Positions 9,527 through 19,891 of a stretch of 64,000 nt of DNA are shown here, piece by piece. The position numbers were made by a program, and so were the translations under genes. The number at the start of each line of letters is the position of its first letter. Positions within the stretch are counted from its first letter, which is position 1. The stretch is from contig OW028581.1 of assembly GCA_932294295.1 (NCBI GenBank), forward strand, positions 9,445,526 through 9,509,525, written 5' to 3'. The DNA is from Alitta virens (lineage: Eukaryota; Annelida; Polychaeta; Phyllodocida; Nereididae). The notes beneath the pieces were generated by a model. The model searched no databases and was not told the origin of the DNA. It was given only the letters and a program-made list of their open reading frames with translations.

Positions 9527-9976
9527 ACAAGATTGGTTTGGATTGGTGTGTGAATGGCAAACTGGATTGGATCATCTGTGACTTGGTGGATCTACAAGAT
9601 GCACCCGCATGAACTCACATGGACTGCTAGACAACATGACGGTATTATTGTTGCAATGTTGTGTCTAATCAGCTCTACTTAAGGATTTAAGGAGTGATCA
9701 GCCAATTAGGCTTAACAGACAACAAAGTGTTTGACAGCAGATCAGACTTTTATGACTTGAAAACTGAAAGAGCAGACATTTAATTTTGAAATGAACTTTA
9801 CAAAGAAATTCTGCTTTATATCCTGAATGAATTGTGAAAGGACACTTGTAAAACTTTGTTGTGTGGATACCAACTTCAACTTAGACTTGTAAAACAAGAG
9901 AATTTATTGCACACTTGTATACTGAGTTGGTTGGTTTTGTGAACTTAATTGGTGAATCTGAAATTAGTGCAGTTAC

Positions 9977-11145
9977 ATGCCACCAGGTGTCTCAGTTGTA
10001 GATTTATTTATGAGTGGCAGCCTGTACTTCATATCATTGTCAGTTATCCTAATTGTTTGTTGGTTACCTTACAAAAATTTTAAAATCGAGTTTAGTGAAG
10101 AAGAAACGACTAAGATACTACAGAGGTTCGCAGAACTTGGTATTAGGCCCAAAGTTGATAGCAAAGAAGAATTTCAAGATTGGATGGCCTCCGTGGTAGC
10201 ACAAGGTGGGATGGCCCCACAGGTTGAAGTTAAGCCTATTGTTCAAGCAGTTGTTAGTTCTAAAGAACACGTACCTAGAATTCCTATTTTTACTGGAGCA
10301 ACTCCAAGTAAAGCTGAGCATGTTTCTTTTGATGTTTGGCAGTATGAGATAAATTGTTTGACTAGAAGTAAACGTTATTCCAATGAAGTCAACTTTATTC
10401 CAATGAAGTCATCTTACAAGCGCTTAGGAACTCACTTAGAGGAGAGGCTAGCAAAGTGGTGGTTAGGTTAGGGGATGAGGCAACGGTAGATCAAATTGTG
10501 CAACGCATGAACAACTTGTATGGTAGTGTGTTTGTAGGCCAAGATGTGTTAGCGGAATTTTATAGCTCCCATCAGGGGAAAGATGAAACAATTGTTGCAT
10601 GGTCCTGCCGGCTGGAGGACTTAATGCAGCAGGCAATTTAGGCTGATAAGATTAAAGCAGAAGATAAAGACGAGGCCTTGCGAGCCAAGTTATGGTCTGG
10701 TTTGAGGAAAGAGTTAAGAGAAATTTCAGGTCATAAATATGATAGCATCAAGGATTATGATAAACTTTTGATTGAATTAAGAAAAATTGAAAAAGACTTA
10801 TTCAGCGCTACTTCCAAAGCGAAGGGTACTGATAGTTCAAAGAAAGCTCAGGTTAACTCAGCACAGACTCAAGACAATAGCAACCTCAAAGCAATGATTG
10901 AGCAATTGCAATCTGAATTTAAGGATTTAGAAAAAAGTCACATCCCCAACTTAGGCAATCAAATGATATTACTTGCTGGCTCTGTGGGCAGGTTGGTCAT
11001 GTCAAGGCAGGATGCCGCAACCGGTCAAGGGTCATTTAAACAAGTCACGGCCATCGGAAAGGGGCAACCGACAGGCCGGGTCTCCGAAGCCTTTGTTGTT
11101 TTATGTGATTCCACAGTCCCAAATCATTCCCGTCCAATTGTCTAA
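9977..11145 (+). pseudogene. Ty3/Gypsy Gag, PNMA-like, frameshifted
   Basis: Gag region of a Ty3/Gypsy retrotransposon. An ATG at 9977 opens a reading frame with the PIFTGATPSK and SFDVWQYEINCL blocks that resemble the capsid part of PNMA-family proteins, themselves domesticated Gypsy Gags. At 10371-10410 a 20-bp segment is present twice in tandem (one mismatch); the extra 20 bp throws the frame, and the capsid continues in another frame from about 10411 (VVVRLGDEATVDQ). An in-frame TAG follows at 10639-10641, after which the C-terminal helix-rich part runs on. A CCHC zinc knuckle, CWLCGQVGHVKAGC, is encoded in a third frame at 10974-11015. Gag packages the element RNA; here it is inactive. 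Confidence 0.75.
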
Positions 11146-11749
11146 TTCCAGCAATCAGACTGTTGTGTTGTCCTCTAACCATGTCTGTTGTGAGGTACAG
11201 ATGGCCCGAGTTGCCGAGAACTCTGAAGTTAGTAATTATGTTGAAGCATCGGGACTTGAGTTTGGGTTGAAAGGTGAGGATGTGGACTTGTCTGCGAAAC
11301 AGGTGGCCAGGGCAGAGGAATTTTTGCAATCATGGAGTGGCATATTCTTACAAAATGCACTTGACATTGGTCACACTAATGCAGTACAGCATGTAATTAA
11401 ACTGGTTGATGATACACCTTTCAAACAGCGTTACAAGCGTATTCCCCCTGCTTTAGTGGAGGAAGTTAGGCTAGACTTGCAGCAACTTCAAGATGCTGGA
11501 GTCATACGCCCTTCGACTGCTGGACCATTAGGTCATTTTGAGTACGTTCGTATGCCATTTGGGCTAACGAACAGCCCTGCGATGTACCAGCGTTTGATGG
11601 AAAATGTGTTTCAGGAGCTTAACCGTAAGTGTGTGTTGATTTACTTAGATGATGTCATAGTGTTTTCCAGATATTTCGAAGAACACCTGGCACATTTAGA
11701 CTTGGGTTTTCCAGCAATTGCAGAAGTACAATCTGAAGTTGGCGACTAA
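11146..11749 (+). pseudogene. Ty3/Gypsy reverse transcriptase, internal deletion
   Basis: Reverse transcriptase of the same element. It contains the segment before the fingers (TPFKQRYKRIPPALVEEVR), AGVIRPST, then directly PLGHFEYVRMPFGLTNSP and the catalytic YLDD box. Between RPST and PLGHFEY about 75 residues found in other family members are missing, including the strand with the first catalytic aspartate, so the enzyme cannot work. No aspartic-protease motif is visible between Gag and RT, so that domain is also gone. The frame breaks after the FSRYFEEHLAHL block, and the thumb continues in another frame from 11718. Confidence 0.8.
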
Positions 11750-12446
11750 GAAATGTAAGATGTTCAGAAGTGAGGTGAAATATCTAGGCCATATTGTTTC
11801 TGCTGAGGGAATTTCTGTGGATCCAGGCAAAACTGAAAAGGTAGTTTCATGGCCGGTTCCTGAAAATCATAAGCAGTTACATCAATTTCTAGGATTTGCA
11901 GGCTATTATAGGAGATTTGTGAAGGACTACTTCACAAAACTTCTTGCAGAGTTACTGGGTGGTTCTAGCATAGCGAATAAGCAAAAGTCATGGCATTGGG
12001 GTCCCGAGCAAGATCAGGCCTTCTGTAAAGTGAAAGAACTTCTTACATTTGCCCCGATCCTTAGTGTAGTTGATCCGTCTCTACCCTATGAACTTCATGT
12101 TGACAGCAGCTCTCACTCATTGGGTGCTGTATTGTATCAGAAAGTAGATGGTATTCCCCATGTGATTGCTTATGGCAGCCGCACCCTGAAGCCTGCAGAG
12201 CAGCGTTATCCAATGCACAATTGTGAGTTTTTGGCACTTAAGTGGGCAATTACGGAACAGCTTCATGAATATCTGTATGGGGATAAGTACACAGTTTATA
12301 CTGACAATAACCCCCTCACTTATGTTCTCAGTACAGCTCAGCTTGATGCCACAGGACATCGCTGGTTGCCTAATTTAGCTGCGTACCAGTTTGACATAAA
12401 GTACAAACCGGGAAAAGGCAACGCAGACGCTGATGGGTTGTCCTGA
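11718..12446 (+). pseudogene. Ty3/Gypsy RT connection and RNase H domain
   Basis: Continuation of the polyprotein after a frameshift. It contains KCKMFRSEVKYLGHIVS, the FLGFAGYYRRFV thumb motif, and an RNase H domain with VDSSSHSLGAVLYQ (first acidic residue), NCEFLALKWAI (Glu) and TVYTDNNPLTYVLS (Asp), ending KPGKGNADADGLS at a stop. In intact elements this stretch runs straight into the integrase. RNase H removes RNA from the RNA-DNA hybrid during reverse transcription. This domain is intact over about 240 residues, but the element as a whole is dead. Confidence 0.85.
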
Positions 12447-12871
12447 ATCCCGATATCTCTTACAGAATGCCTTTCAACTGATGTTGTACATGCAATTTGT
12501 AGTTTGATTGATACGCCATATGCAGGATCGCTTGCTATTTCTGTTGATTTTGATTTGGGTGAATTTGATTTCTCTCCCTCACAGCTTCGCTACTGGAGAC
12601 GGGCGCAGCGTAGTGATCCTGCAGTTGGTCCTTTTGTTTCGTTTTGTACAGAGTGGTAAGAAACCTGCAAAGACAGAATTGCCTGTAGCTTGTCACAGTT
12701 TGTTAAAAGAGTTTGGCAGACTCAAGGTCATTGGGTGGATTGTATAGAGTTGTTAGTGTTGATGGTAGACATGAACGTAGGTTAGTTCTCCCCTCCTGTT
12801 TCAAAGACAGTATTGCATCTCTTGCATGATGATATGGGACATATGGGCCAAGACCGTATAAGAGCGGAATT
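12447..12871 (+). pseudogene. Ty3/Gypsy integrase remnant (N-terminal only)
   Basis: After the RNase H stop the frame continues as a linker (FSPSQLRYWRRAQRSDP is characteristic of the RNase H-integrase spacer). After a further stop and frameshift it reaches HDDMGHMGQDR, the start of the integrase zinc-binding domain. The sequence then changes abruptly to the TIR element at 12880. The catalytic core, C-terminal domain and 3' LTR are absent. Confidence 0.7.
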
Positions 12872-12879
12872 AAAATATA

Positions 12880-13098
12880 ATGTCAATGAATGTGATTTTC
12901 ATCAAATAAAGGATAAAAGGTCAAATCACAAAACGGCCTGTGAATTTCATCAAATCAAATGTGTGATTTTCTAGCCTTTTTTTCATTTCAAAGGTTTAGT
13001 CACTATGGCATGTGCATTCTAATAAATCAAGTGAGTTGGTGAAATTTTAATTCTGAAAACTGAATTGTTCATTTGATGAAATTCACATTCATTGACAT
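12880..13098. mobile_element. 219-bp MITE-like element with 28-bp terminal inverted repeats
   Basis: The left end atgtcaatgaatgtgatttt (12880 on) and the right end (13071-13098) are inverted copies over 28 bp with one mismatch. There is no coding content. Three further copies or partial copies follow in the same orientation at 13099-13773, and another at 21106-21250, so the element forms an array into which the Gypsy and LINE debris was inserted or next to which it accumulated. Confidence 0.75.
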
Positions 13099-13773
13099 AT
13101 CTTAATGAAGGATAAAAAGGTCAAATTATAATGGCCTGTGAATTTCTTCAAATCAAATGTGTGATTTTCTAGCCCTTTTTCAGTTCAAAGGTTTAGTCAC
13201 TATGGCATGTGCATTGTGCCCCCAAACAATCAAACATATTTTATTAGATTGCACCCACTTACAATGCATTAGAAGAACTTTGTTTCAAGCTACTACCTTA
13301 CAACATCTCTTTACAAGATATCCAACACAGACAATTATTGATTTTTTTACATGCTTCTGGTTTCTACTACCAAATATAGATAATCAATCTTAACCTAGAG
13401 ATCCTCTACATAGCCCACTCAGGTGCTGATGAGACGTTAAACAATAACCCACCCACACCCACATGGCATGTGCATTCTTATAAATCCTATGGGTTGGTGA
13501 CATTTTACTTCTGAAAACTGAATTGTTCATAAAGATCATGTCGATGAATATGAATTTCATCAAATGAAGGATAAAAGGTCAAATCACAACGGCCTGTGAA
13601 TTTCATTAAATCAAATGTGTGATTTTCTAGCCTTTTTTCAGTTCAAAGGTTTAGTCACTATGGCATGTGCATTCTAATAAATCGAGTGAGATGGTGATCT
13701 TAATGAACAATTCCGTTTTGGGAATTATAATGTCCTGTCAATGAATGTTTTTCATCAAATGAAGGATAAAACG
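13099..13773. repeat. Partial tandem copies of the 219-bp element
   Basis: Tandem, incomplete copies of the element at 12880-13098. Shared blocks are gaaggataaaaggtcaaat, ggcctgtgaatttc, tgtgattttctagcc and cactatggcatgtgcatt. The first copy is interrupted by a LINE tail (13216-13462). The last copies end at gaaggataaaacgtc (13773). A version with a ttccgttttgggaatta block occurs at 13710-13730 and again at 21145-21160. Confidence 0.75.
13216..13462 (+). mobile_element. 5'-truncated Nimb/I-type LINE tail with target duplication
   Basis: The sequence matches the last coding part and 3' UTR of the LINE at 14.8-19.9 kb (TIKHILLDC, LQHLFTRYPTQTIIDF, then ctcaggtgctgatgag and gttaaacaataaccc). 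It is flanked by a 14-bp duplication, atggcatgtgcatt, at 13202-13215 and 13463-13476. This is a clean example of target-primed insertion into the 219-bp repeat. Confidence 0.9.
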
Positions 13774-13789
13774 TCTTGGAATGTCTTTA

Positions 13790-14842
13790 TTATTGTTAAT
13801 GTGTTTGTAGTATTTGGGGGGGGGGGAGGGTTGGTGAGGAATGTGCTGGATGTTGGATGTCATGATGAGATGACATGGGAAAAGGGGAAAGGGGGAAGCT
13901 GGTGTGAGCAGCCGTAGTTGTGGGAATTAGGGTTTTCAGGTGCAGTGGACAAGAGGTCCTGCACTTGAGGTTCTGGGTACAGCTCCACTGAAGTGCACTT
14001 GTGTGAATGCCCATATTTATTGTAGCACTGGAATGTGCTTGATGTTTGTATGTGGGGTTGATGTCATGATGAAATGACATGGGGCAGGGGGGGGGGGAAG
14101 CTGATGTGAGCAGCAGTAGATAGAAGTGCGATGTCCTTTGTGAGGATGGGTTCGAATCACTGTGATCAGAGTGTTGCATCACTTTAGGGCTCTAGACTGT
14201 AGGAAGTCATAAGCTTCCCTAGAAATTGGGGTTTCCCCACATTCCAACACAGGTCCACTTCATGCCTCTGGATGAGGTGGGATTCACCATACTATCATAG
14301 GCTGACTGGACCACGTGGCCATGCTGCTGCTGTGGCAGTCTGGCATTGGGTAATTGCAGGTATGAGTTAGGGCTGGGGCATGCCCTCAGGCCCAGGGTCT
14401 CTTCATCTTAGTCCTTCAGTCCAAGTGGTCTCGATCTGGGGGTCAAGTCCCAATAGAAGTGGTCTTTCCACACAGCTACAGGCAAACGCCACAATGCATC
14501 AAGGTAGGTGTCCGTTGATTGATAGGAAATTACCCTTGCTCAGTGCTGGTAGACCCCGAAGCCAAAACTTAGGCCTAAAATGGCTGGCCCACCACAGTAA
14601 ATGGCTCCTAGCTGGCTCAAGCCGAGATCAAATGGCTGCTGCGGCTCAAGGTTATTTTGGCTGCTTCTGGACAAATATTTGCTGAATTTCATGGAATGAC
14701 ACAAAACATTATAAATCATTTATTATATATACATATATATAATATGTTATGAATTGCCAACTTTGTTTTGAAATCTTCAAATTAATGTTATAACGTTAAG
14801 CTAGAGCAGAGCATCAACAAATGGAAATCATGTGAAACAGCG
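13790..14842. other. LINE leader or older DNA with duplicated G-rich block
   Basis: No ORF with recognisable content. Two similar blocks at about 13830-13920 and 14030-14115 share ggaatgtgct, atgtcatgatga, atgacatgggg and a long G run followed by aagctg and tgtgagcagc, at about 195 bp spacing. The part from 14180 to 14842 has no visible relation to anything else in the window; it may be the 5' leader of the LINE whose ORF1 remnant follows, but I cannot show that. Confidence 0.35.
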
Positions 14843-15771
14843 GTGGGGCCACCTAATGGCTTACTTAGTTCGTCATCAGAGCAGAACCATTTGCTGAGGA
14901 ACTGGCTGAATGACTACAATGTCATCTACATTCAACGCCAGCCCCCCAGATATTCACGACAGCTACTTACTCTGACCTTTGATGGCACAGTTTTGCCTGA
15001 CAAGGTCAGCATTTGGTTCGAGTGGTGTAGGGTACGTCCCTACATCCCGAACCCAAAACGATGTTATAACTGCCAAAGATTTGGCCAATTTTAGCGGCTC
15101 CCGCCGTACCAAAGCAACCTGCGCCAATTGTGGATCACGGGAACACACTCATTTCCGTGACTTACCATGTAAGAGGCCTTCTTATTGTGTTAATTGTGGA
15201 GGTGATGGGCCAGCCTATCATTGTGGCTGTCCAAAGTGGCAGCTAGAGAAAGAGGTCCTGAAACTTAGGACAACCAAGGATATTTCCTAGCGCGCCGTAT
15301 AGCCGAACAGGCTGATGGTGCAAGCTATGCCTCAGTCCTTTCTAAGACGGCTGGACCTAAATTTCCCTCACCCAGATCATCGCCCCGGCAAAGGTTTGAC
15401 TTAGATCCTAATTTTAAATATTCGAAGGCAGGCCAAAGCTCTCGGAAAGTTATTTCAGAATCTCAGTCTTCACAGTCAGGCGATCACCTGGCAAGACTGC
15501 AGCAGCATGCTACAGACGTCGGAAAAGGACATCTCGTAGCAACATTAGTTCCCACTTCTCAACATAGTATACCTTCTCAGGGTGTACCTTCTGGTGATCA
15601 GTCGGAAGAGATGCATCAACCAATGGAACAGGAGGCAAGGACTAACGCCCTCCCAAGGCCTGAATGGAAGGGGGCAAGTGATAAAATATCAATTATTCCC
15701 AAAAGACCCCTCCCCTTAACAGAAAAGTACTTGACAAATCTAGTGCACTGGGTAACATAAAACCGCCATCT
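14843..15771 (+). pseudogene. LINE ORF1 (Gag-like) with CCHC zinc knuckles, frameshifted
   Basis: Nucleic-acid-binding ORF1 protein of the Nimb/I-type LINE. It contains RPYIPNPKRCYNCQRFG, the usual entry to the zinc-knuckle region, then a frameshift, then CANCGSREHTHF and CVNCGGDGPAYHCGCPKW, i.e. further CX2C-type knuckles. KWQLEKEVLKLRTTKDIS follows and a stop, after which a readable S/P/Q-rich tail (ASYASVLSKTAGPKFPSP) continues to about 15771 in another frame. ORF1 coats the element RNA. At least two frame breaks make it non-functional. The N-terminal boundary is approximate. Confidence 0.7.
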
Positions 15772-16106
15772 CGATATGGTGGGGCCCAAAAGAGGCAACG
15801 AATTTGCAAAAGAAGTATTCATACAGAATCTTACCATGCACTATAGACTTCACTATATTATTAAATTTGTTTAACTAACTCATAAACAGTATCATTCAGT
15901 GGAACTGTCGTGGTTTCAGAGCCAACTTTGATGAAGTAGGTTGCATGGTCCTAGACTTAAACCCTAGTGTTTTTTGCCTACTGGAAACATTTCTGAAACC
16001 CCCGAATAGTTTAAAACTGAGAAATTATCATATGTATCATACATATGGCAATATTGCCCAAGATAGAGCCACTGGTGTCTCATCAATTTTAGTTAAAAAT
16101 GGAATT

Positions 16107-16201
16107 CGTCTCATTGCCATGGTCTCTGCCTGTCCTAATTAGCCCAACTGGTGCAGAAATACAGGACGTAAAGCCCTAATCACACACACACACACACACA
16201 C
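16107..16201 (+). mobile_element. 5'-truncated SINE copy 1 in LINE endonuclease
   Basis: Starts cgtctcattgccatggtctc, ends gacgtaaagccctaatcac plus a (CA)n tail. It is flanked by a 15-16-bp target duplication, agttaaaaatggaat, at 16091-16106 and 16202-16216. It matches the 3' part of the SINE at 17470-17658. Confidence 0.9.
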
Positions 16202-16347
16202 AGTTAAAAATGGAATCATTCATACCCATATTGCTCTTAACACAAACCTTCAGGCTACAGCAGTTTGTCTGAACCTGAATAAAACATTCACTATATGTTC
16301 CTAATACAGTATATTCCACCACCCTTTAACCTTACAACCAGTGATTT

Positions 16348-16446
16348 AGTTTCATCCTTCGTCTCATTGCCATGGTCTCTGCCTGTCCTAATTAGCCCAA
16401 CTGGTGCAGAAATACAGGACGTAAAGCCATAATCACCCACCCACCC
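16348..16446 (+). mobile_element. 5'-truncated SINE copy 2 in LINE endonuclease
   Basis: Same SINE 3' region as copy 1, with a (CCCA)n tail. It is flanked by a 14-bp duplication, acaaccagtgattt at 16334-16347 and acaaccaatgattt at 16447-16460, one mismatch. Removing it restores continuity of the host LINE. Confidence 0.9.
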
Positions 16447-16983
16447 ACAACCAATGATTTGCATAATCTTTACAATCAACTTCCTGAACCGCGTCTTATC
16501 CTAGGAGATTTTAACAGCATAACCAATTGTGGGGAAGCACTTCTGTCAACAACCAAGGAAAAATCATTGAAGATTTTCTTAATTACCACACCCTTTGCTT
16601 GTTCAATGATGGTTCACCCACATATCTTCACCCAGGTCATGGAACATTTTCATCAATAGACCTTAGTATATGTGATCCAGCATTATTTCTGGAATTTGAA
16701 TGGAGAGTATTAGAGGACACTCACAGCAGTGATCACTTTCCCATTGTCCTAAAAAATGTAGAAGGTACTAGAGAAGTGGGTCAACCCCAATGGAAGTTGC
16801 ATAAAGCAGATTGGAACTCCTTCGAAAAGCACTGCTTACAAACAATTACCATTTCACATTATAGGAACTGATGATATTACTGATATAGCCAATAAAACAA
16901 TACCGATGACAAAAAATAATTCTAAACATAGCCCTCAGAATTTTTAAATCACAGCTGACCATTAGCAATCTGAATAATTTTAA

Positions 16984-18673
16984 GTGCCTGAAAGCCAAAG
17001 CACGTGGAATTGTCAGACAAAAATTCGCAGTTGCTGGAGAGACTATGTCTCCAGACTCACTGAAAGAACTCCTAGCAATAAAGTCTGGAAAATGATTAAG
17101 AAGATTGAAGGAAAGAACCTAGCTTCTCAAATAAGCATTCTAGAAATGAATGGAGAACATCTCTCCTCACCAGAACAAATACCAAACGAGTTAGGAGAAC
17201 AGTTTGCATACAACTCCTCATCAGAGAACTATACAAGAGAATTCCAATGTTATAAGGCTCAAGCTGAGAGATTAACCCTAAATATACAGTCTGATAACAG
17301 CGAAGATTATAACTCCTACATCACCTTAGAAGAACTTCAGAAGGCCATCTCAAAAGCGACTGACTCTGCCACAGGCCCTGATAATATACATTATCAAATC
17401 TTAAAACACCTACCTCAATCCTCTTTAAAACTATTACTCTGTCTTCAATCAAATTTGGGGGGGGGGGGGCGGGGGCCTAGCTCAGAGGAAGCGCTCTGGG
17501 CTTCCAACCGCTGGGTCCCGGGTTCGATTCCCTGTTGAGCCTAAGTTGGATGGCTGTTTCATCCTTCGTCTCATTGCCATGGTCTCTGCCTGTCCTAATT
17601 AGCCCAACTGGTGCAGAAGTACAGGACGTAAAGCCCTAATCACCCACCCACCCACCCATCCCTCTGGAAACCAGCCACGGTCATCCCAATTCCCAAGCCG
17701 GGGAAGGATCATAGTGATCCTATGAATTATCGACCAATAGCTTTAACCAGTTGTCCATGTAAGACAATGGAACAAATTGTTACTGATAGACTGGTTTGGT
17801 TCCTGGAGTCCAACCAGCTTATTACAGAGTTCCAATCTGGATTTCGCCGTCACAGGAGCACATTAGATCATTTAGTCAGACTGGAAACTTATGTTAGAGA
17901 TGCTTTCATTAACAGAGAACACGTAGTAGCCATATTCTTTGACCTAGAAAAAGCTTATGACACTACATGGAAATATGGAATAATGAAAGATCTCCACGAC
18001 TTAGGGCTTCGAGGTCGCCTTCCAGTTTTCATCGGATCCTTCCTACAGGGTTGCTTCTTTAAGGTCCGAGTGGGATCAACGATGTCAAGCCCCTACTCTC
18101 AGGAGAATGGAGTCCCTCAGGGTAGTATTCTCTCGCCCACCCTCTTTAACGTCAAAAATCAACAGTATAGTAAATTCCATCTCAGAAAATCTCATGTCGT
18201 CCCTATATGTTGACGATTTCCTCATTGCATATCGTTCCAGATATATGCCAACCATAGAACGACAACTGCAATTAAATTTGAATAGGATTCACAAATGGTC
18301 ACTTGAAAAAAAAAAAAACAGAAAAAAACAGAAGACAGCTTGTCTGCCTTTCTATTATTTACGATCAAACCATCCAGATCCATCACTAATAATTGACAAC
18401 TGTCAAATAAAAGTGGTGAATGAAATAAAATTTTTGGGTGTACTCTTTGACTCCAAATTGTCTTTCATTCCGCATATCAAAGCACTGAAAGCAAAGTGCC
18501 TGAAATCAATGAACCTCCTTAAAGTAGTGAGCAAATATAATTGGGGTGGGGACACAACGGTCCTCCTTCGTCTCTATCGAGCAATTACTCGTTCTCGACT
18601 TGATTATGGTTCTGTGGTATATGGCTCCGCCAGACCATCTTATCTAAAATGCCTGAATTCTGTACATCATTAA
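16984..18673 (+). pseudogene. LINE ORF2 reverse transcriptase, interrupted by SINE and frameshift
   Basis: Reverse transcriptase of the Nimb/I-type LINE. It contains ATDSATGPDNIHYQILKHL (before the SINE), then after it WKPATVIPIPKPGKDHSDP, NYRPIALTSCPCKTME, FDLEKAYDTTW (first catalytic Asp), NGVPQGSILSPTLFN, and, after a frameshift near 18150, SLYVDDFLIAYRS (the Y-V-D-D box). A stop follows LKCLNSVHH at 18671-18673. Core catalytic residues are all present, so decay is due to the insertion, one frameshift and one stop. The closest family by gene order and motif wording is Nimb (e.g. snail Nimbus-like elements); this assignment is from memory of the family, not a search. Confidence 0.85.
17470..17658 (+). 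mobile_element. Near full-length tRNA-derived SINE
   Basis: It has a tRNA-like head with both internal RNA polymerase III promoter boxes: box A tagctcagagg (17478-17488) and a perfect box B ggttcgattcc (17521-17531). A body follows (tcgtctcattgccatggtct), then a 3' part shared with the two truncated copies (ccaactggtgcagaagtaca, ggacgtaaagccctaatc) and a (CCCA)n tail. It sits inside the LINE RT. A G-run of about 13 nt lies just upstream, and no clean target duplication is seen, so a few LINE codons may have been lost on insertion. Confidence 0.85.
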
Positions 18674-19891
18674 GGGTTGCGACTAAGCTTAAGAGCTTTT
18701 CGTACATCTCCTGTAGAGAGCTTATATGTACTGGCAGGGGAACCTCCACTTTCCCTTCGTCGTATCAAGTTATCCATGCAATACATACTAAAAGTAGCTT
18801 CAACTCCAACAAATCCAACATATGATGTAATATTTCATCCAAAATACATGCATCATTATGAATCTCGTTCAAACGCCATTCGACCACTGGGATTACGCAT
18901 GAAATTCTATCTTGAGGCTGCAAAAATTGATACTACAATCATTGCCGAGACGGAAGTACCACCCATTCCGCCATGGATTCTCCCAGTCCCGAAAGTTATA
19001 CTGGATTTGGCAGAGCTTAAGAAAAGCGAAACCAATCCGGTAGACTATCAAAACCTATTTTATAGTATAAGGTTTAAATACGAATCGTACAAATTTCTAT
19101 ACACAGATGGCTCAAAAATGGAAAGACGAGTAGGCTGTGCTGTCACTTCTTATAAAACCGTTATAGCTGAATGTCGTCTTCCAGACCACTGCTCAATATA
19201 CACTGCAGAATTAACAGCTATTTACCTTGCCTTAAAGAACATCGAGGACTCAGAATCAGATCGTTATGTTATCTGTTCTGATTCCAAATCTGCTCTTCAA
19301 GCAATCCAAAATAAACAACTTGATAACCCTGGGATCTTAGATGTTCTTATTAAGTATTTCTACCTTCATGAATACAAAGACATTGTATTCTGCTGGATTC
19401 CTGGACACGCTGGCATTGAAGGGAATGAAAAAGCAGACCTGGCAGCAAAAAGGGCTCTTACAAAAGAGATAACTGATTTTACCATTCCATACACTGATTT
19501 TAAAATGACTATAAAATCTTTTATCATGTCTTGCTGGCAAAGACAATGGAATGAATGTAATAACAACAAGTTGCATTCAATCTTACCTTGCATTCAAAAT
19601 AAAATACCTAGTAGGTTCAATACTCGCAAAGATCAAGGAATATATCACAGATGCCTCATAGGACATTCAAGACTTACACATTTACACCTTTTAGTCAATG
19701 AACCAGCACCGGTATGCCAGAGTTGTCGGTGCCCCCTAACAATCAAACATATTTTATTAGATTGCAGCCACTTACAACGCTTTAGAAGACCTTTGTTTCA
19801 AGCTAATACCTTACAACATCTCTTTACCAGATATCCAACCCAGACAATTATAGATTTTTTATATGCTTCTGGTTTCTACTACCAAATATAG
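18674..19891 (+). CDS. LINE ORF2 C-terminal region with RNase H domain
   Basis: A long uninterrupted frame (about 404 residues from 18677 to the stop) continuing ORF2 after a stop codon. An RNase H domain lies around residues 140-270: YTDGSKMERRVGCAV (Asp), YTAELTAIYLALKN (Glu), VICSDSKSALQAIQ (Asp) and WIPGHAGIEGNEKADLAA (His/Asp). The C-terminal end has CQSCRCPLTIKHILLDC, a CX2C...H...C zinc-binding pattern common at the end of LINE ORF2. RNase H is found in the I, Nimb, LOA, Ingi and R1-related groups. It is intact here, but the whole element is not. The stop is TAG at 19889-19891. Confidence 0.85.
   Translation, partial: GLRLSLRAFRTSPVESLYVLAGEPPLSLRRIKLSMQYILKVASTPTNPTYDVIFHPKYMHHYESRSNAIRPLGLRMKFYLEAAKIDTTIIAETEVPPIPPWILPVPKVILDLAELKKSETNPVDYQNLFYSIRFKYESYKFLYTDGSKMERRVGCAVTSYKTVIAECRLPDHCSIYTAELTAIYLALKNIEDSESDRYVICSDSKSALQAIQNKQLDNPGILDVLIKYFYLHEYKDIVFCWIPGHAGIEGNEKADLAAKRALTKEITDFTIPYTDFKMTIKSFIMSCWQRQWNECNNNKLHSILPCIQNKIPSRFNTRKDQGIYHRCLIGHSRLTHLHLLVNEPAPVCQSCRCPLTIKHILLDCSHLQRFRRPLFQANTLQHLFTRYPTQTIIDFLYASGFYYQI

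Larger units (their letters stand above)
15884..16871 (+). pseudogene. LINE ORF2 endonuclease domain, split by two SINE tails
   Basis: APE-type endonuclease domain of ORF2. It begins IIQWNCRGFRANFDEVG (the N-containing first motif) and CLLETFLKPP (catalytic Glu region). It is interrupted at 16107-16201 and 16348-16446 by SINE-derived sequences, resumes with LPEPRLILGDFNS (G-D-F-N motif), frameshifts near 16525, and ends with FSSIDLSICDPALFLEFEW and SSDHFPIVL, the S-D-H motif holding the catalytic His. This domain nicks target DNA to start reverse transcription. Catalytic motifs survive as text, but the ORF is broken in at least three places. Confidence 0.85.

Noticed and set aside
13796..14182. 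Minus-strand 128-codon S/T/P/H-rich ORF
   Set aside because: Translation of G-rich duplicated simple sequence; no start context or homology.
17470..17545. Functional tRNA gene
   Set aside because: Box A and box B are present, but the anticodon stem does not pair well and the unit continues into a SINE body and tail.
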